Part shown: positions 17,630 through 26,485 of the stretch, piece by piece
How positions within the stretch are numbered: the stretch's first letter is position 1
How the letters are laid out: each line of letters begins with the position of its first letter
Origin: Fulvimonas soli
Lineage (GTDB): Bacteria; Pseudomonadota; Gammaproteobacteria; Xanthomonadales; Rhodanobacteraceae
Direction of reading: 5' to 3'
Length of the DNA: 64,000 nucleotides
Assembly: GCF_003148905.1 (NCBI RefSeq)
Contig: NZ_QGHC01000012.1
Location: 1-64,000, forward strand
Made by a program: the position numbers and the translations under genes
The notes under the pieces: model-generated
Databases searched by the model: none
Told to the model about the DNA's origin: nothing
Seen by the model: the letters and a program-made list of their open reading frames with translations, nothing else

Positions 17630-19228
17630 TCAGCCTCGCGTGGCGATGCCGGCCTCGTTGAGCAACCGCTCCAGCGGTTCCAGCAGTTCGCCGTATTTCT
17701 CCCATCGATTGATCGCGCCGGCGTAGATGGGCTGGCGGACCTGGGTGGTGCTGGCGGTGGCGGAGGCGGCGGTATTCTGCTCGAAACGCAGGCAGGCGTC
17801 GTTCCAAGGAAGACCGCAGTGCGCCAGCAGCTGGCGCGAATAGGCCTCTTGCTCGGCGACCAGGGCCTCGTAGTCGATCTCCAGCACGCGGCCGGGAAGG
17901 ACCTTGCGCCAGTGCGTCATCATGCGGTCGAACTGGATGTAGAAGCGGCCGATGTCGAGCAGGTCGAAGGAATAGCCGTGGAAGCTCGAGCTCTCCAGGA
18001 ACAGCTCGCGGAAGTTGCTCAGGCAGGTATCCATTGGATTGCGCCGCAGACAGATGATCCGCGCGTTCGGCAGCGCATTGGCAATGAAGCCGATATACAG
18101 GAAATTGTGCGGTAGCTTGTCGATGAAGTGCGGCTTATTCGCGGTCTGCGGGCGCGTGCTGTCGACGTAGAGCAGGCCCAGGCGCTCCCAGTCGAGCCGG
18201 TGAGCGCGGTCGATCGCCGCGGGGCTGAGCATCGTCGGCGCATGAGTGTTGGAAAGGCGCAGGACCTGCATGCCGAAATTCCTCAGCTCGCCGGCCGAAT
18301 AGACGTCCGGATGGCTGGAGATGATGCGCTCGACCAGCGTGGTGCCCGAGCGTGGCATGCCGACGATGAAGATCGGTTCGTCGCTGCCGTAGCCTTGCGG
18401 CTGGGGGCGGGGTTCGGGGAAGGCGCGGATGAAGGCGTCCACCAGCGCCGCGTCGTGCGAGGGATCGTAGTGGCTGCGCGCGCGGGCGGCCGCCTTGCCG
18501 CGGCGCAGGTGCTCGAACGCCTGGGCGTAGTCGCCCAGATCCTCGTATTCCTTTCCCAGCGCGCAGTGCAACTGCACCAGTGCTTCGGTGTCGCCGGCGT
18601 GTTCGGCCAGCAGCGCCAGCATCGCCTCGACGTGATTTCGCGCATGCGTCTGGCGGCGCAACCGGGCGCGCAGGCCGTAGGCGGGCCAGTAGGTCGGCTG
18701 GCGTGCCAGGCAGGCGTCGAACTCGGTCTCGGCCGCCTCGATGTCGCCGGTGAAGGTGAGCGTCACCGCATGGTTGAAGCGGCAGGCGGCATGCTCCGGC
18801 AGCTGCGCCGCGGCGCGCCGGAACAGCGCATTGGCGCGCTCGAAGGCGTTGCACTGCATGTACACGGTGCCCAGCGTGTTCAGAGTGAGCGGGTGGGCCG
18901 GCGGCAGCGCGTAGGCAATGTTCGCCACCTGGAGGGCCTCGCCCAGGCGGTTCGCCCTCGCCAGCGCGCGGGCGAAATGGGTGGCGTACTCGCAGCTCCT
19001 TGGATGAAGGGCCAAAGCCCGGTTCAGGTGCTCCAGGGCGCGGCCGAGCTGGTGCAGGTCCAGCAGGGCCAGGCCAAGCAGGTGGTGCGCGCCCGCATGG
19101 TCGGGCTCGAGTTGCAGCACCTTGGCGGCCAGCTCGCTGGCACGGCCCGGATTGCGGCCGTCCATGGCCCTGGCGGCCTGATTCAGCATGGACTGGACGG
19201 GGGATTCGGGCTCGGCCGGTACGGTCAT
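17630..19228 (-). CDS. TPR-containing sulfotransferase
   Basis: 532 residues. The N-terminal half (about 10-270) is tetratricopeptide repeats (AHHLLGLALLDLHQLGRAL and similar). The C-terminal half is a PAPS-dependent sulfotransferase: the 5'-phosphosulfate loop GMPRSGTTLVERI lies near 288-300 and a 3'-phosphate motif RNPMDTCLSNF near 393-403. No signal peptide. Such fusions are common in Xanthomonadales, but acceptors are not known; they resemble tyrosyl-protein sulfotransferases. Start ATG 19228 has GAGG six bases upstream. Base composition looks less GC-rich than its neighbours, possibly marking later acquisition. Convergent with ctaB. Confidence 0.85.
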   Translation of the reverse strand: MTVPAEPESPVQSMLNQAARAMDGRNPGRASELAAKVLQLEPDHAGAHHLLGLALLDLHQLGRALEHLNRALALHPRSCEYATHFARALARANRLGEALQVANIAYALPPAHPLTLNTLGTVYMQCNAFERANALFRRAAAQLPEHAACRFNHAVTLTFTGDIEAAETEFDACLARQPTYWPAYGLRARLRRQTHARNHVEAMLALLAEHAGDTEALVQLHCALGKEYEDLGDYAQAFEHLRRGKAAARARSHYDPSHDAALVDAFIRAFPEPRPQPQGYGSDEPIFIVGMPRSGTTLVERIISSHPDVYSAGELRNFGMQVLRLSNTHAPTMLSPAAIDRAHRLDWERLGLLYVDSTRPQTANKPHFIDKLPHNFLYIGFIANALPNARIICLRRNPMDTCLSNFRELFLESSSFHGYSFDLLDIGRFYIQFDRMMTHWRKVLPGRVLEIDYEALVAEQEAYSRQLLAHCGLPWNDACLRFEQNTAASATASTTQVRQPIYAGAINRWEKYGELLEPLERLLNEAGIATRG

Positions 19229-19473
19229 CGGATCCTCGATCGGGTTCTGGCGCTTGCCTGCGGGTGCGGCGGGCCCGAGTGCCCCATCATGCCAAATTCG
19301 CGCGTGCGCCATGGCCGATGGGCGTCGCTGCCGCTGATGCTGCCTGCAGGGCGGAATGACGGGACTTGCCGCCCCGCTGCTCCGCATTGACGTCATCCGG
19401 CCGTGGGGCGACAATGATCGGGCCCCACGGCGCCTTGCGTCGCGGGGCTTCCTGTCCGACCAACCCAAGGCAT

Positions 19474-19590
19474 ATGGACGTCTACCCTAGTCGCAACGCC
19501 GGCATCCGCGAGCATCGGATGGCGGCGTGGCAGAACAAGCTGATCGCCTGCGGCGACCGCCTGCGGTCGGCCGGCGCCTTCCTCGACTAG
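19474..19590 (+). CDS. possible small ORF upstream of mgtA (38 aa)
   Basis: A 38-residue frame beginning MDVYPSRNAGIREHRM, with AAGG four bases before the ATG, in the 415-bp gap between the sulfotransferase and the next small ORF. It is hydrophilic without a membrane segment. I do not recognise it. Its only support is the start signal, the lack of other genes here, and its place ahead of mgtA, whose enteric counterparts have regulatory leader peptides. It could equally be chance. Positions 19229-19473 show nothing else. Confidence 0.3.
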   Translation: MDVYPSRNAGIREHRMAAWQNKLIACGDRLRSAGAFLD

Positions 19591-19609
19591 GAACGCCCGG
19601 CCTCTCCGG

Positions 19610-19625
19610 CGGTGCCGCGGCACCG
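19610..19625 (+). promoter_or_regulatory. perfect palindrome before small ORF upstream of mgtA
   Basis: A 16-base perfect palindrome (CGGTGCCG/CGGCACCG) ends five bases before the strong Shine-Dalgarno AGGAGAGAGG of the following small ORF. A second hairpin (GGCTGGC/CTCC/GCCAGCC, 19862-19879) lies between that ORF and mgtA. Together they could form a structured mgtA leader; this is inference. Confidence 0.3.
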
Positions 19626-19643
19626 TATCGAGGAGAGAGGCCG

Positions 19644-19838
19644 ATGAAACTCCTTCGCGAATCCGTTTTCTGGCGCCTGCTGCGCGGCCGTTCCGCGCGC
19701 GCCGAACGGCGCAGCTACACCGTGACCGTGCCGGCGCCGCTGCCCGCGTCGAACGTGGTCGCGCTGCGCCCGCAGGAAGAGCACGGCGCGCGCGCCGTGG
19801 TTTCCACCGTCGCCGTCCGCCGGGCGGCGGGCGCGTGA
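19644..19838 (+). CDS. small basic protein upstream of mgtA (64 aa)
   Basis: 64 residues beginning MKLLRESVFWRLLRGRSARA, preceded by an excellent ribosome-binding site (AGGAGAGAGG, three bases before ATG). It is basic at the N-terminus, which could form an amphipathic helix, and has no clear membrane span. I do not recognise the family. It lies 150 bp before mgtA on the same strand, so a co-transcribed or leader role is possible but untested. Confidence 0.55.
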   Translation: MKLLRESVFWRLLRGRSARAERRSYTVTVPAPLPASNVVALRPQEEHGARAVVSTVAVRRAAGA

Positions 19839-19988
19839 CGCGCGCCCTGCGCCCCCGCCGCGGCTGGCCTCCGCCAGCCGAGCCACCGTCACGGCCGCGC
19901 CTGCGGCCGGAGCGGGCGCCGGCGCGCCGCGCGGACTGAACCCTCCGCTCCCGCCGGCAGGAAGGACTCAATTCGACGGAAGCGGAGC

Positions 19989-22640
19989 ATGATCAAGAAG
20001 ACCCTCCAGAACGCCACCCTCAAGGCGGCCGGCAAGGCCGCGCCGGCGCCGCAGGTGGCCGCGGCGCGCGAGGCGTTCCGCCGCAACGACGAGCTGCTGG
20101 CCGCGCTGGCCACCTCCACCGCCGGCCTCGACGCGGAGCAGATCGCCGAGCGGCTGGACCGCGACGGCGCCAACGAGGTCTCGCACGAGAAGCCGCCGCA
20201 CTGGTCGCGGCAGCTGCTGCACGCCTTCCTGAACCCGTTCAACGTGGTGCTGGTGGTGCTGGCGGGCGTGCAGCTGGCCACCGACGCCAGCGACCTCACC
20301 GGCCCGCTGATCATCGCGGTGATGGTGGCCATCAGCGTGCTGCTGAGCTTCACCCAGGAGTACCGCTCCGCGAAGGCGGCCGAGAAGCTCAAGGCGATGG
20401 TGCGCAACACCGCCACCGTCACCCGCCGCGCCGAGGACGGCCACAGCGAGCGCATCGAGGTGCCGGTGGGCGAGCTGGTCGCCGGCGACATCGTGCACCT
20501 GGGCGCCGGCGACATGGTGCCGGCGGACCTGCGCCTGCTGAGCGCGAAGGACCTGTTCCTCAGCCAGGCCATCCTCACCGGCGAGTCGCTGCCGGTGGAG
20601 AAGGCCGCGCCCAGCGCGCGCGACATCGTGGCGCCGGAGGCGGCCAACCCGCTGGACCTGCCCAGCGTCTGCTACATGGGCACCAACGTGGTCAGCGGCA
20701 GCGCCACCGCGGTGGTGGTGGCCACCGGCGCGCGCACCTACCTGGGCTCGCTGGCGCGCACGCTCAGCAGCCAGCGCGTGCAGACCAGCTTCGACCGCGG
20801 CGTGCGGGGCGTGAGCTGGCTGCTGATCCGCTTCATGGCGGTGATGGTGCCGGTGGTGTTCCTGATCAACGGCTTCGACAAGCACGACTGGCTGCAGGCG
20901 TTCCTGTTCGCGCTGTCGGTGGCGGTGGGCCTCACCCCGGAGATGCTGCCGCTGATCGTCACCGCCAACCTGGGCAAGGGCGCCATCGCCATGTCCAGGC
21001 GCAAGGTGGTGGTCAAGCGCCTCAGCGCGATCCAGAACTTCGGCGCGATGGACGTGCTGTGCACCGACAAGACCGGCACGCTGACGCTGGACCGGATCGT
21101 GCTCAAGCGCCACCTCGACCTCGACGGCGAGGAGTCGGACGAGGCGCTGGAGTACGCCTACCTCAACAGCCGCTTCCAGACCGGCCTGAAGAACCTGATG
21201 GACAAGGCGGTGCTGGTGCACCGCGACCTGGAGCCGGTGGCGGCGCGCTACCACATGGTCGACGAGATCCCGTTCGACTTCCAGCGCCGGCGCATGTCGG
21301 TGGTGCTCTCCGCCGGCGACGGCCACGAGCTCCTGATCTGCAAGGGCGCGGTGGAGGAGATGCTCTCGATCTGCGCGTTCGAGCGCCGCGGCGAGGAGGA
21401 CGTGCCGCTCACCGACGAGCGCCGCCGCGCGATCCGCGCGATGACCCGCGAGCTCAACGAGGACGGCCTGCGCGTGCTGGTGGTGGCGGCCAGGCGCCAG
21501 CTGCCCAGCGGCCGCGCCTACGGCGTGGCCGACGAGGCCGGGCTCACCGCGCTGGGCTGCCTGGCCTTCCTCGACCCGCCGAAGGACTCGGCGGCGACCG
21601 CCATCGCCGCGCTGCGCCAGCACGGCGTGGCGGTGAAGGTGATCACCGGCGACAACGAGGCGGTGACGCGCAAGATCTGCCGCGAGGTGGGCCTGGACGT
21701 GGCGCACTCGGCGCAGGGCCGCGACATCGAGCCGCTGGACGAGGCGGCGCTGGACGAGCTGGTCCGCCGCACCACCGTGTTCGCCAAGATGTCGCCGCTG
21801 CAGAAGGCGCGCGTGGTGAAGTCGCTGCAGCGCCAGGGCCACACCGTGGGCTTCCTCGGCGACGGCATCAACGACGCGCCCGCGCTGCGCGAGGCGGACG
21901 TGGGCATCTCGGTGGACACCGCCACCGACATCGCCAAGGAGTCGGCCGACATCATCCTGCTGGAGAAGAACCTGATGGTGCTGGAGGAAGGCGTGGTCGA
22001 GGGCCGCGTCACCTTCGGCAACATCATGAAGTACATCAAGATGACCGCCAGCTCGAACTTCGGCAACGTGTTCAGCGTGCTGGTGGCCAGCGCGTTCCTG
22101 CCGTTCCTGCCGATGCTGCCGCTGCAGATCCTGGTGCAGAACCTGCTGTACGACATCTCGCAGCTGTCGATCCCGTTCGACCGCATGGACGAGGACTACC
22201 TGCGCCGCCCGCGCAAGTGGGACGCCAGCGACATCGGCCGCTTCATGGTGTGGATCGGGCCGATCAGCTCGATCTTCGACATCACCACCTTCTGGCTGCT
22301 GTGGCACGTGTTCGGCGCCAACGCGCCGGCGCACCAGTCGCTGTTCCAGTCCGGCTGGTTCATCGAGGGCCTGCTGTCGCAGACGCTGATCGTGCACATG
22401 ATCCGCACCCGGCGCATCCCGTTCGTGCAGAGCACGGCGGCCGCGCCGGTGCTGGCGCTGACCGCGGCGATCATCCTGCTCGGGCTGGCGATCCCGTTCA
22501 CCGTGTTCGGCGCCAAGATCGGCATGGTGCCGCTGCCGTCGGCGTACTTCGCCTGGCTGGCGCTGACCCTGGGCTGCTACTGCGTGCTCACCCAGCTGAT
22601 GAAGCGGGTCTACATCCGCCGCTACGGCCGCTGGCTGTGA
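19989..22640 (+). CDS. mgtA: magnesium-transporting P-type ATPase MgtA/MgtB
   Basis: 883 residues of the P3B ATPase subfamily. Actuator motif LTGESLPVEK lies near 196, phosphorylation motif CTDKTGTLT has Asp at about 360, and the hinge GDGINDAPALREADVGIS lies near 625; roughly ten membrane helices. It imports Mg2+ at the cost of ATP. Enteric mgtA is controlled by PhoPQ and a Mg2+-responsive leader RNA; here about 350 bp upstream carries two small ORFs and hairpins, so leader control is conceivable. Start ATG 19989 has GGAAG about eight bases upstream. Confidence 0.95.
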   Translation: MIKKTLQNATLKAAGKAAPAPQVAAAREAFRRNDELLAALATSTAGLDAEQIAERLDRDGANEVSHEKPPHWSRQLLHAFLNPFNVVLVVLAGVQLATDASDLTGPLIIAVMVAISVLLSFTQEYRSAKAAEKLKAMVRNTATVTRRAEDGHSERIEVPVGELVAGDIVHLGAGDMVPADLRLLSAKDLFLSQAILTGESLPVEKAAPSARDIVAPEAANPLDLPSVCYMGTNVVSGSATAVVVATGARTYLGSLARTLSSQRVQTSFDRGVRGVSWLLIRFMAVMVPVVFLINGFDKHDWLQAFLFALSVAVGLTPEMLPLIVTANLGKGAIAMSRRKVVVKRLSAIQNFGAMDVLCTDKTGTLTLDRIVLKRHLDLDGEESDEALEYAYLNSRFQTGLKNLMDKAVLVHRDLEPVAARYHMVDEIPFDFQRRRMSVVLSAGDGHELLICKGAVEEMLSICAFERRGEEDVPLTDERRRAIRAMTRELNEDGLRVLVVAARRQLPSGRAYGVADEAGLTALGCLAFLDPPKDSAATAIAALRQHGVAVKVITGDNEAVTRKICREVGLDVAHSAQGRDIEPLDEAALDELVRRTTVFAKMSPLQKARVVKSLQRQGHTVGFLGDGINDAPALREADVGISVDTATDIAKESADIILLEKNLMVLEEGVVEGRVTFGNIMKYIKMTASSNFGNVFSVLVASAFLPFLPMLPLQILVQNLLYDISQLSIPFDRMDEDYLRRPRKWDASDIGRFMVWIGPISSIFDITTFWLLWHVFGANAPAHQSLFQSGWFIEGLLSQTLIVHMIRTRRIPFVQSTAAAPVLALTAAIILLGLAIPFTVFGAKIGMVPLPSAYFAWLALTLGCYCVLTQLMKRVYIRRYGRWL

Positions 22641-22650
22641 CGCCCTTTCT

Positions 22651-22687
22651 CCCTCTCCCCTCCGGGGAGAGGGCCGGGGCGAGGGGG
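22651..22687. repeat. CTCTCCCC/GGGGAGAG palindromic repeat
   Basis: A single copy (CCCTCTCCCC TCC GGGGAGAGGG, then CCGGGGCGAGGGG) directly after mgtA and before the convergent carrier gene. Same family as the copies at 4.6, 27.4, 35.5, 41.7 and 56.4 kb. The stem could act as a bidirectional transcription end. Confidence 0.8.
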
Positions 22688-22801
22688 CGTCCTCGAGACG
22701 GTCCCCAGGGCCGTGTCATGAATGAACATTCCAGTGTGCGGCAGTGCCCGGCCATCGCGGCCGGAGGCCGCTCCCCCAGGCCGCTTCCACAGGGAAGCGG
22801 G

Positions 22802-23809
22802 TCAGTCGGCCTCGAGCGTGTCGTCGCCCGCCGTGCCCCGCGCCTGCGCGGCGTGGCGCCGGGCCAGCACCGCGCAGACCATCAGCTGCAGCTGGTGGAA
22901 GATCATCAGCGGCAGCAGCAGCCCGCCGAGGCCGCCGGCGTGGCCGGCGAACAGGATCTTCGCCATCGGCACGCCGGCGGCCAGGCTCTTCTTCGAGCCG
23001 CAGAACACGATGGTGATGCGGTCCGCGCGCGCGAAGCCGAGCCGGCGCGAGGCGAACGCGGTGCCGAGCAGGGCCAGCGCCAGCAGCGCGGCGTCCAGCG
23101 CCAGGGTCAGCAGCAGCGCCAGCGGCGGCGTGCTGCGCCACAGGCCCTCCACCACCGCCGCGCCGAAGGCGGCGTAGACCACCAGCAGGATGGTGCCGCG
23201 GTCGGTGAGGCCGAGCAGCGGCCGGTGGCGGTCGACGAAGCCGCCGATCCACGGCCGCAGCAGGTGGCCGGCGACGAACGGCAGCAGCAGCTGCAGCACG
23301 ATGTCGCGCACGCCCTGCAGCGGCGCGCCGGCGCCGCCCTGCACCGCCAGCAGCAGGCCCACCAGCAGCGGCGTCAGCGCGATGCCGAGCAGGCTGGACA
23401 GCGAGGCGCTCACCACCGCCGCCGGCACGTTGCCGCCGGCGATCGAGGTGAAGGCGATCGAGGACTGCACGGTGGACGGCAGCGTGCACACGAACAGCAG
23501 GCCCAGCGCCAGCTCCGGCGTGAGCAGCGCGTGCGCCAGCGGCCGCAGCAGCAGGCCGAGCAGCGGGAACAGCACGAAGGTGCTGGCGAACACGGTCAGG
23601 TGCAGCCGCCAGTGCGTGGCCCCGCGCAGCACCGCCTCGCGCGAGAGCTTGGCGCCGTGCAGGAAGAACAGCAGCGCGATCGCCGCGTCGGTGAGCCGGT
23701 CCAGCCACAGCGCCGCCGCGCCGCGGCAGGGCAGCAGGGTGGCCAGCGCCACGGTGGCGAGCAGGGCGAGGGTGAAGCCGTCGGGCAGCAGGCGGCGCAG
23801 CAGGGACAT
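22802..23809 (-). CDS. bile acid:sodium symporter-like membrane carrier (SBF-like)
   Basis: 335 residues, about ten membrane helices of the BASS/SBF-like family (E. coli YfeH type). Family marks include LLFFLHGAKLSREAV near 45-60, TLPSTVQSSIAFTSIAGGN in the middle and FCGSKKSLAAGVP toward the C-terminus. The substrate is unknown; members are proposed sodium-coupled organic anion carriers. Start ATG 23809 gives the usual MSLLRRLLPDGF N-terminus. It lies 56 bp downstream of dedA on the same strand. Confidence 0.87.
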   Translation of the reverse strand: MSLLRRLLPDGFTLALLATVALATLLPCRGAAALWLDRLTDAAIALLFFLHGAKLSREAVLRGATHWRLHLTVFASTFVLFPLLGLLLRPLAHALLTPELALGLLFVCTLPSTVQSSIAFTSIAGGNVPAAVVSASLSSLLGIALTPLLVGLLLAVQGGAGAPLQGVRDIVLQLLLPFVAGHLLRPWIGGFVDRHRPLLGLTDRGTILLVVYAAFGAAVVEGLWRSTPPLALLLTLALDAALLALALLGTAFASRRLGFARADRITIVFCGSKKSLAAGVPMAKILFAGHAGGLGGLLLPLMIFHQLQLMVCAVLARRHAAQARGTAGDDTLEAD

Positions 23810-23865
23810 GGAACGCGGGGGGAGAACGGGCAAGGCGCGCAGTGTAGCCCGCCCGGCCGCGCCGA

Positions 23866-24495
23866 TCAGTCGAAGCCGGCCTCGCGGCAGGCCCTGCGGC
23901 GGCGGTGCCGCCACCACAGCGCCAGCACGATCAGCACGGCCAGGCCGCCCAGCACCCACAGGCTGCTCTGGCCGCGGCGGACCCACATCACCAGCCACTC
24001 GTGGCGGTTCGCGCCGAAGTAGCCCAGGTACACCCACAGCGGCACGCTGATCAGCGCGGCCAGCCCGTCGAGCAGGAAGAAGCGCAGGAACGACACCCGG
24101 TGCGTGGCGCCCGCGGTGATGTACACCGCGGTGCGCATGCCGGGCAGGAAGCGCGCGACGAACATCAGCCGGTTGCCGTAGTGCTCGAACTGGTGCTGCA
24201 CCCTGGCGTAGCGCGCCGGCGGCAGCAGCCAGGCGATCAGCCGCCACTTCAGGATGCGCGCGCCGTAGTGGTGGCCGAGCAGGAACATGCCGGCGTCGCC
24301 GATCAGCACGCCGGCCAGGGTCACGCCCACCATCGCGTGCACGTTGCCGTAGCCGAGCCCGGTGATCACGCCGCCGGCGACCAGGGTGACGTCCTCCGGC
24401 AGCGGCGCGCCGGCGCCGCACAGCAGCAGGGCGACGAACACCGCCACGTAGCCGTTCTCGGCGAAGATCGTGATCAGTCGCTCCAGCAGCTCCAT
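23866..24495 (-). CDS. DedA-family membrane protein
   Basis: 209 residues. The DedA/SNARE-associated pattern is clear: GAGAPLPEDVTLVAGG near 27-42, an internal FxGRF-type segment here reading FVARFLPGMRTAVYITAG, and four or five membrane helices. DedA proteins act in membrane homeostasis, and some are undecaprenyl-phosphate or phospholipid flippases; the substrate here cannot be told. Start ATG 24495 begins directly before the first helix; a longer form to 24561 reads into an Arg/Cys-rich stretch. It follows dnaG by about 105 bp. Confidence 0.9.
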   Translation of the reverse strand: MELLERLITIFAENGYVAVFVALLLCGAGAPLPEDVTLVAGGVITGLGYGNVHAMVGVTLAGVLIGDAGMFLLGHHYGARILKWRLIAWLLPPARYARVQHQFEHYGNRLMFVARFLPGMRTAVYITAGATHRVSFLRFFLLDGLAALISVPLWVYLGYFGANRHEWLVMWVRRGQSSLWVLGGLAVLIVLALWWRHRRRRACREAGFD

Positions 24496-24600
24496 CCGGC
24501 TAGCGCCCGGCCCGTGCGGCAAAGGAAAGCGGCGATGATCGCACAGCCGGCACGCCGCCACGGGCGCGCGGCGGGATGCCGCAGGACGCGCCGCGCCGGC

Positions 24601-26334
24601 TCATTCGGTCGCGGCCGGCCTGGCCTTGGCGGCGAGCAGTTCGCGCAGCTCCGCCTTCTCGGCGCCGTCGAGCACGCGCTCGCGGCTCCGCGCGGTGAGC
24701 CAGTCGCGGCGCTGGGTGATCGCCTGCTGCTCCATCCGCGCCAGCGCGTCGAAGAACTCGGCGCGCTGCGCCTCCGGCTCGCCCACCACGGTGGCGGCCA
24801 GCAGCTTCTGCAGCGCGGCGTACTCGGCGCGTTCGGCGAAGTGCTCCACCAGCGTGGCCGGATGGATGCCCGGCCGCGCGCGCGCCAGGTCGATCAGCTC
24901 GGCCAGCAGCGCCACGCCGGGCTTGTCCAGGCGCAGGAAGCCGTAGGGCTGCGCCACCTGCTCGGCCAGCCCCGGCTGCGCCAGCAGCAGCGCGATCGCG
25001 CTGCGCACCAGCGAGCGCTGCACCGCCGCCGGCCGCTGCACCGCGCGCATGGCGGGGACGTCGGGCTTGAGCGCGGCGCGCGCGCCGGTGCGCTTCTCCA
25101 GCTCGTCGGCCATCAGGTCGCGGAAGGCGCCGTCGGGCAGCCGGGCGATCAGCGGGCGGGCGCGCTCGGCCAGCCGCGCGCGGCCGTCGAGGCTGGCGGT
25201 GTCCACGTCGCGCGCCAGCTCCGCGAAGAAGTACTCGGACAGCGGCGTGGCCTCCTTCAGGCGCCGCTCGAAGCCCTCCTTGCCCTCCTTGCGCACCAGC
25301 GTGTCCGGGTCCTCGCCCTCGGGCAGGAACAGGAAGTACGCCTGGCGGCCGTCGCGCAGCCGCGGCAGCGCCGATTCCAGCGCCTTCCACGCGGCGGCGC
25401 GGCCGGCGCGGTCGCCGTCGAAGCAGAACACCACGTCGGGCGCGGCGCGGAACAGCACCTCGGTGTGCTCGGGCGTGGTGGCGGTGCCCAGCGTGGCCAC
25501 CGCGATGGGCAGGCCGGCCTGGTGCAGCGCGATCACGTCCATGTAGCCCTCGACCACCACGATGCGCGCGAGGTTCGCGGTGGCCTGCTTCACCTGCCAC
25601 AGCGCGAACAGCTCGCGGCCCTTGTGGAACAGCGGGGTCTCCGGCGAGTTGAGATATTTCGGGGATTGCTCCGCGCTCAGCACCCTGCCGCCGAAGGCGA
25701 TCACGCGGCCGCGGCGGTCGAGGATGGGGAACATCAGCCGCTCGCGGAAGCGGTCGTACTTGCTGCCGCGCTCGCTGCTGGCGACCATGCCGGCCTCGGT
25801 GAGCAGCTGCATGCGCCGCTCGCTGGTGCCCAGCGCCTTGATCACGCCGTCGTAGCCGGCCGGCGCCCAGCCGAGGCGGAAGCGCGCGACGGTGTCCGCG
25901 TCCAGCCCGCGCCTGGCGCAGTAGGCCTGCGCCTCCGGGCTGCGCGGCAGCTGCTCCTGGTACCAGCGCGCGGCGCCGTCGAGCAGGGCGTAGAGGTCGG
26001 TCTTGTCCTCGCGCGGGCGCTCGTCGCGGCCGCCCTCGTAGGGCACCTTCAGGCCCACCGACTGCGCCAGCTCCTCCACCGCGTCGGGGAACTCCAGCCG
26101 CTCGTAGTCCATCAGGAACTTGATCGCGCTGCCGTGCGCGCCGCAGCCGAAGCAATGGAAGAACTGCTTGGCCGGGCTCACGTAGAACGAGGGCGTGCGC
26201 TCGTTGTGGAACGGGCAGCAGGCGGTCCACTCGCGCCCGGCCTTCTTCAGCGGCACGCGCCGCTCGATCACGTCGACGATGTCGACGCGGGCGAGCAGTT
26301 CGTCGATGAAGCTGTCGGGGATGCGGCCGCGCAT
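24601..26334 (-). CDS. dnaG: DNA primase DnaG
   Basis: 577 residues. The CHC2 zinc finger has Cys40, His43, Cys61 and Cys64 (CPFH..CFGC). The Toprim domain shows VVEGYMDVIALHQAG near 263 and CFDGDRAGR near 305. A C-terminal helicase-binding domain follows. It makes the RNA primers of replication and binds DnaB. In many gammaproteobacteria dnaG lies between rpsU and rpoD; here dedA follows, and a GNAT gene, repeats and other genes separate it from rpsU. The 151-bp gap to the divergent GNAT gene holds no other gene. Confidence 0.96.
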   Translation of the reverse strand: MRGRIPDSFIDELLARVDIVDVIERRVPLKKAGREWTACCPFHNERTPSFYVSPAKQFFHCFGCGAHGSAIKFLMDYERLEFPDAVEELAQSVGLKVPYEGGRDERPREDKTDLYALLDGAARWYQEQLPRSPEAQAYCARRGLDADTVARFRLGWAPAGYDGVIKALGTSERRMQLLTEAGMVASSERGSKYDRFRERLMFPILDRRGRVIAFGGRVLSAEQSPKYLNSPETPLFHKGRELFALWQVKQATANLARIVVVEGYMDVIALHQAGLPIAVATLGTATTPEHTEVLFRAAPDVVFCFDGDRAGRAAAWKALESALPRLRDGRQAYFLFLPEGEDPDTLVRKEGKEGFERRLKEATPLSEYFFAELARDVDTASLDGRARLAERARPLIARLPDGAFRDLMADELEKRTGARAALKPDVPAMRAVQRPAAVQRSLVRSAIALLLAQPGLAEQVAQPYGFLRLDKPGVALLAELIDLARARPGIHPATLVEHFAERAEYAALQKLLAATVVGEPEAQRAEFFDALARMEQQAITQRRDWLTARSRERVLDGAEKAELRELLAAKARPAATE

Positions 26335-26485
26335 AGGCCGCCTAGTGTAGGGCCTGCGTTCCGGCGGCGGGCGAAACGGCCAGCGGCGGGGGCGACGCGG
26401 CCAGATTCGGGCGCATGCGTCGATGCCTGGAGGAAGCGGGGCTAGCATGCGGGTTCGCCGCCACGCCGTCCGGGGGAGGAACGCG

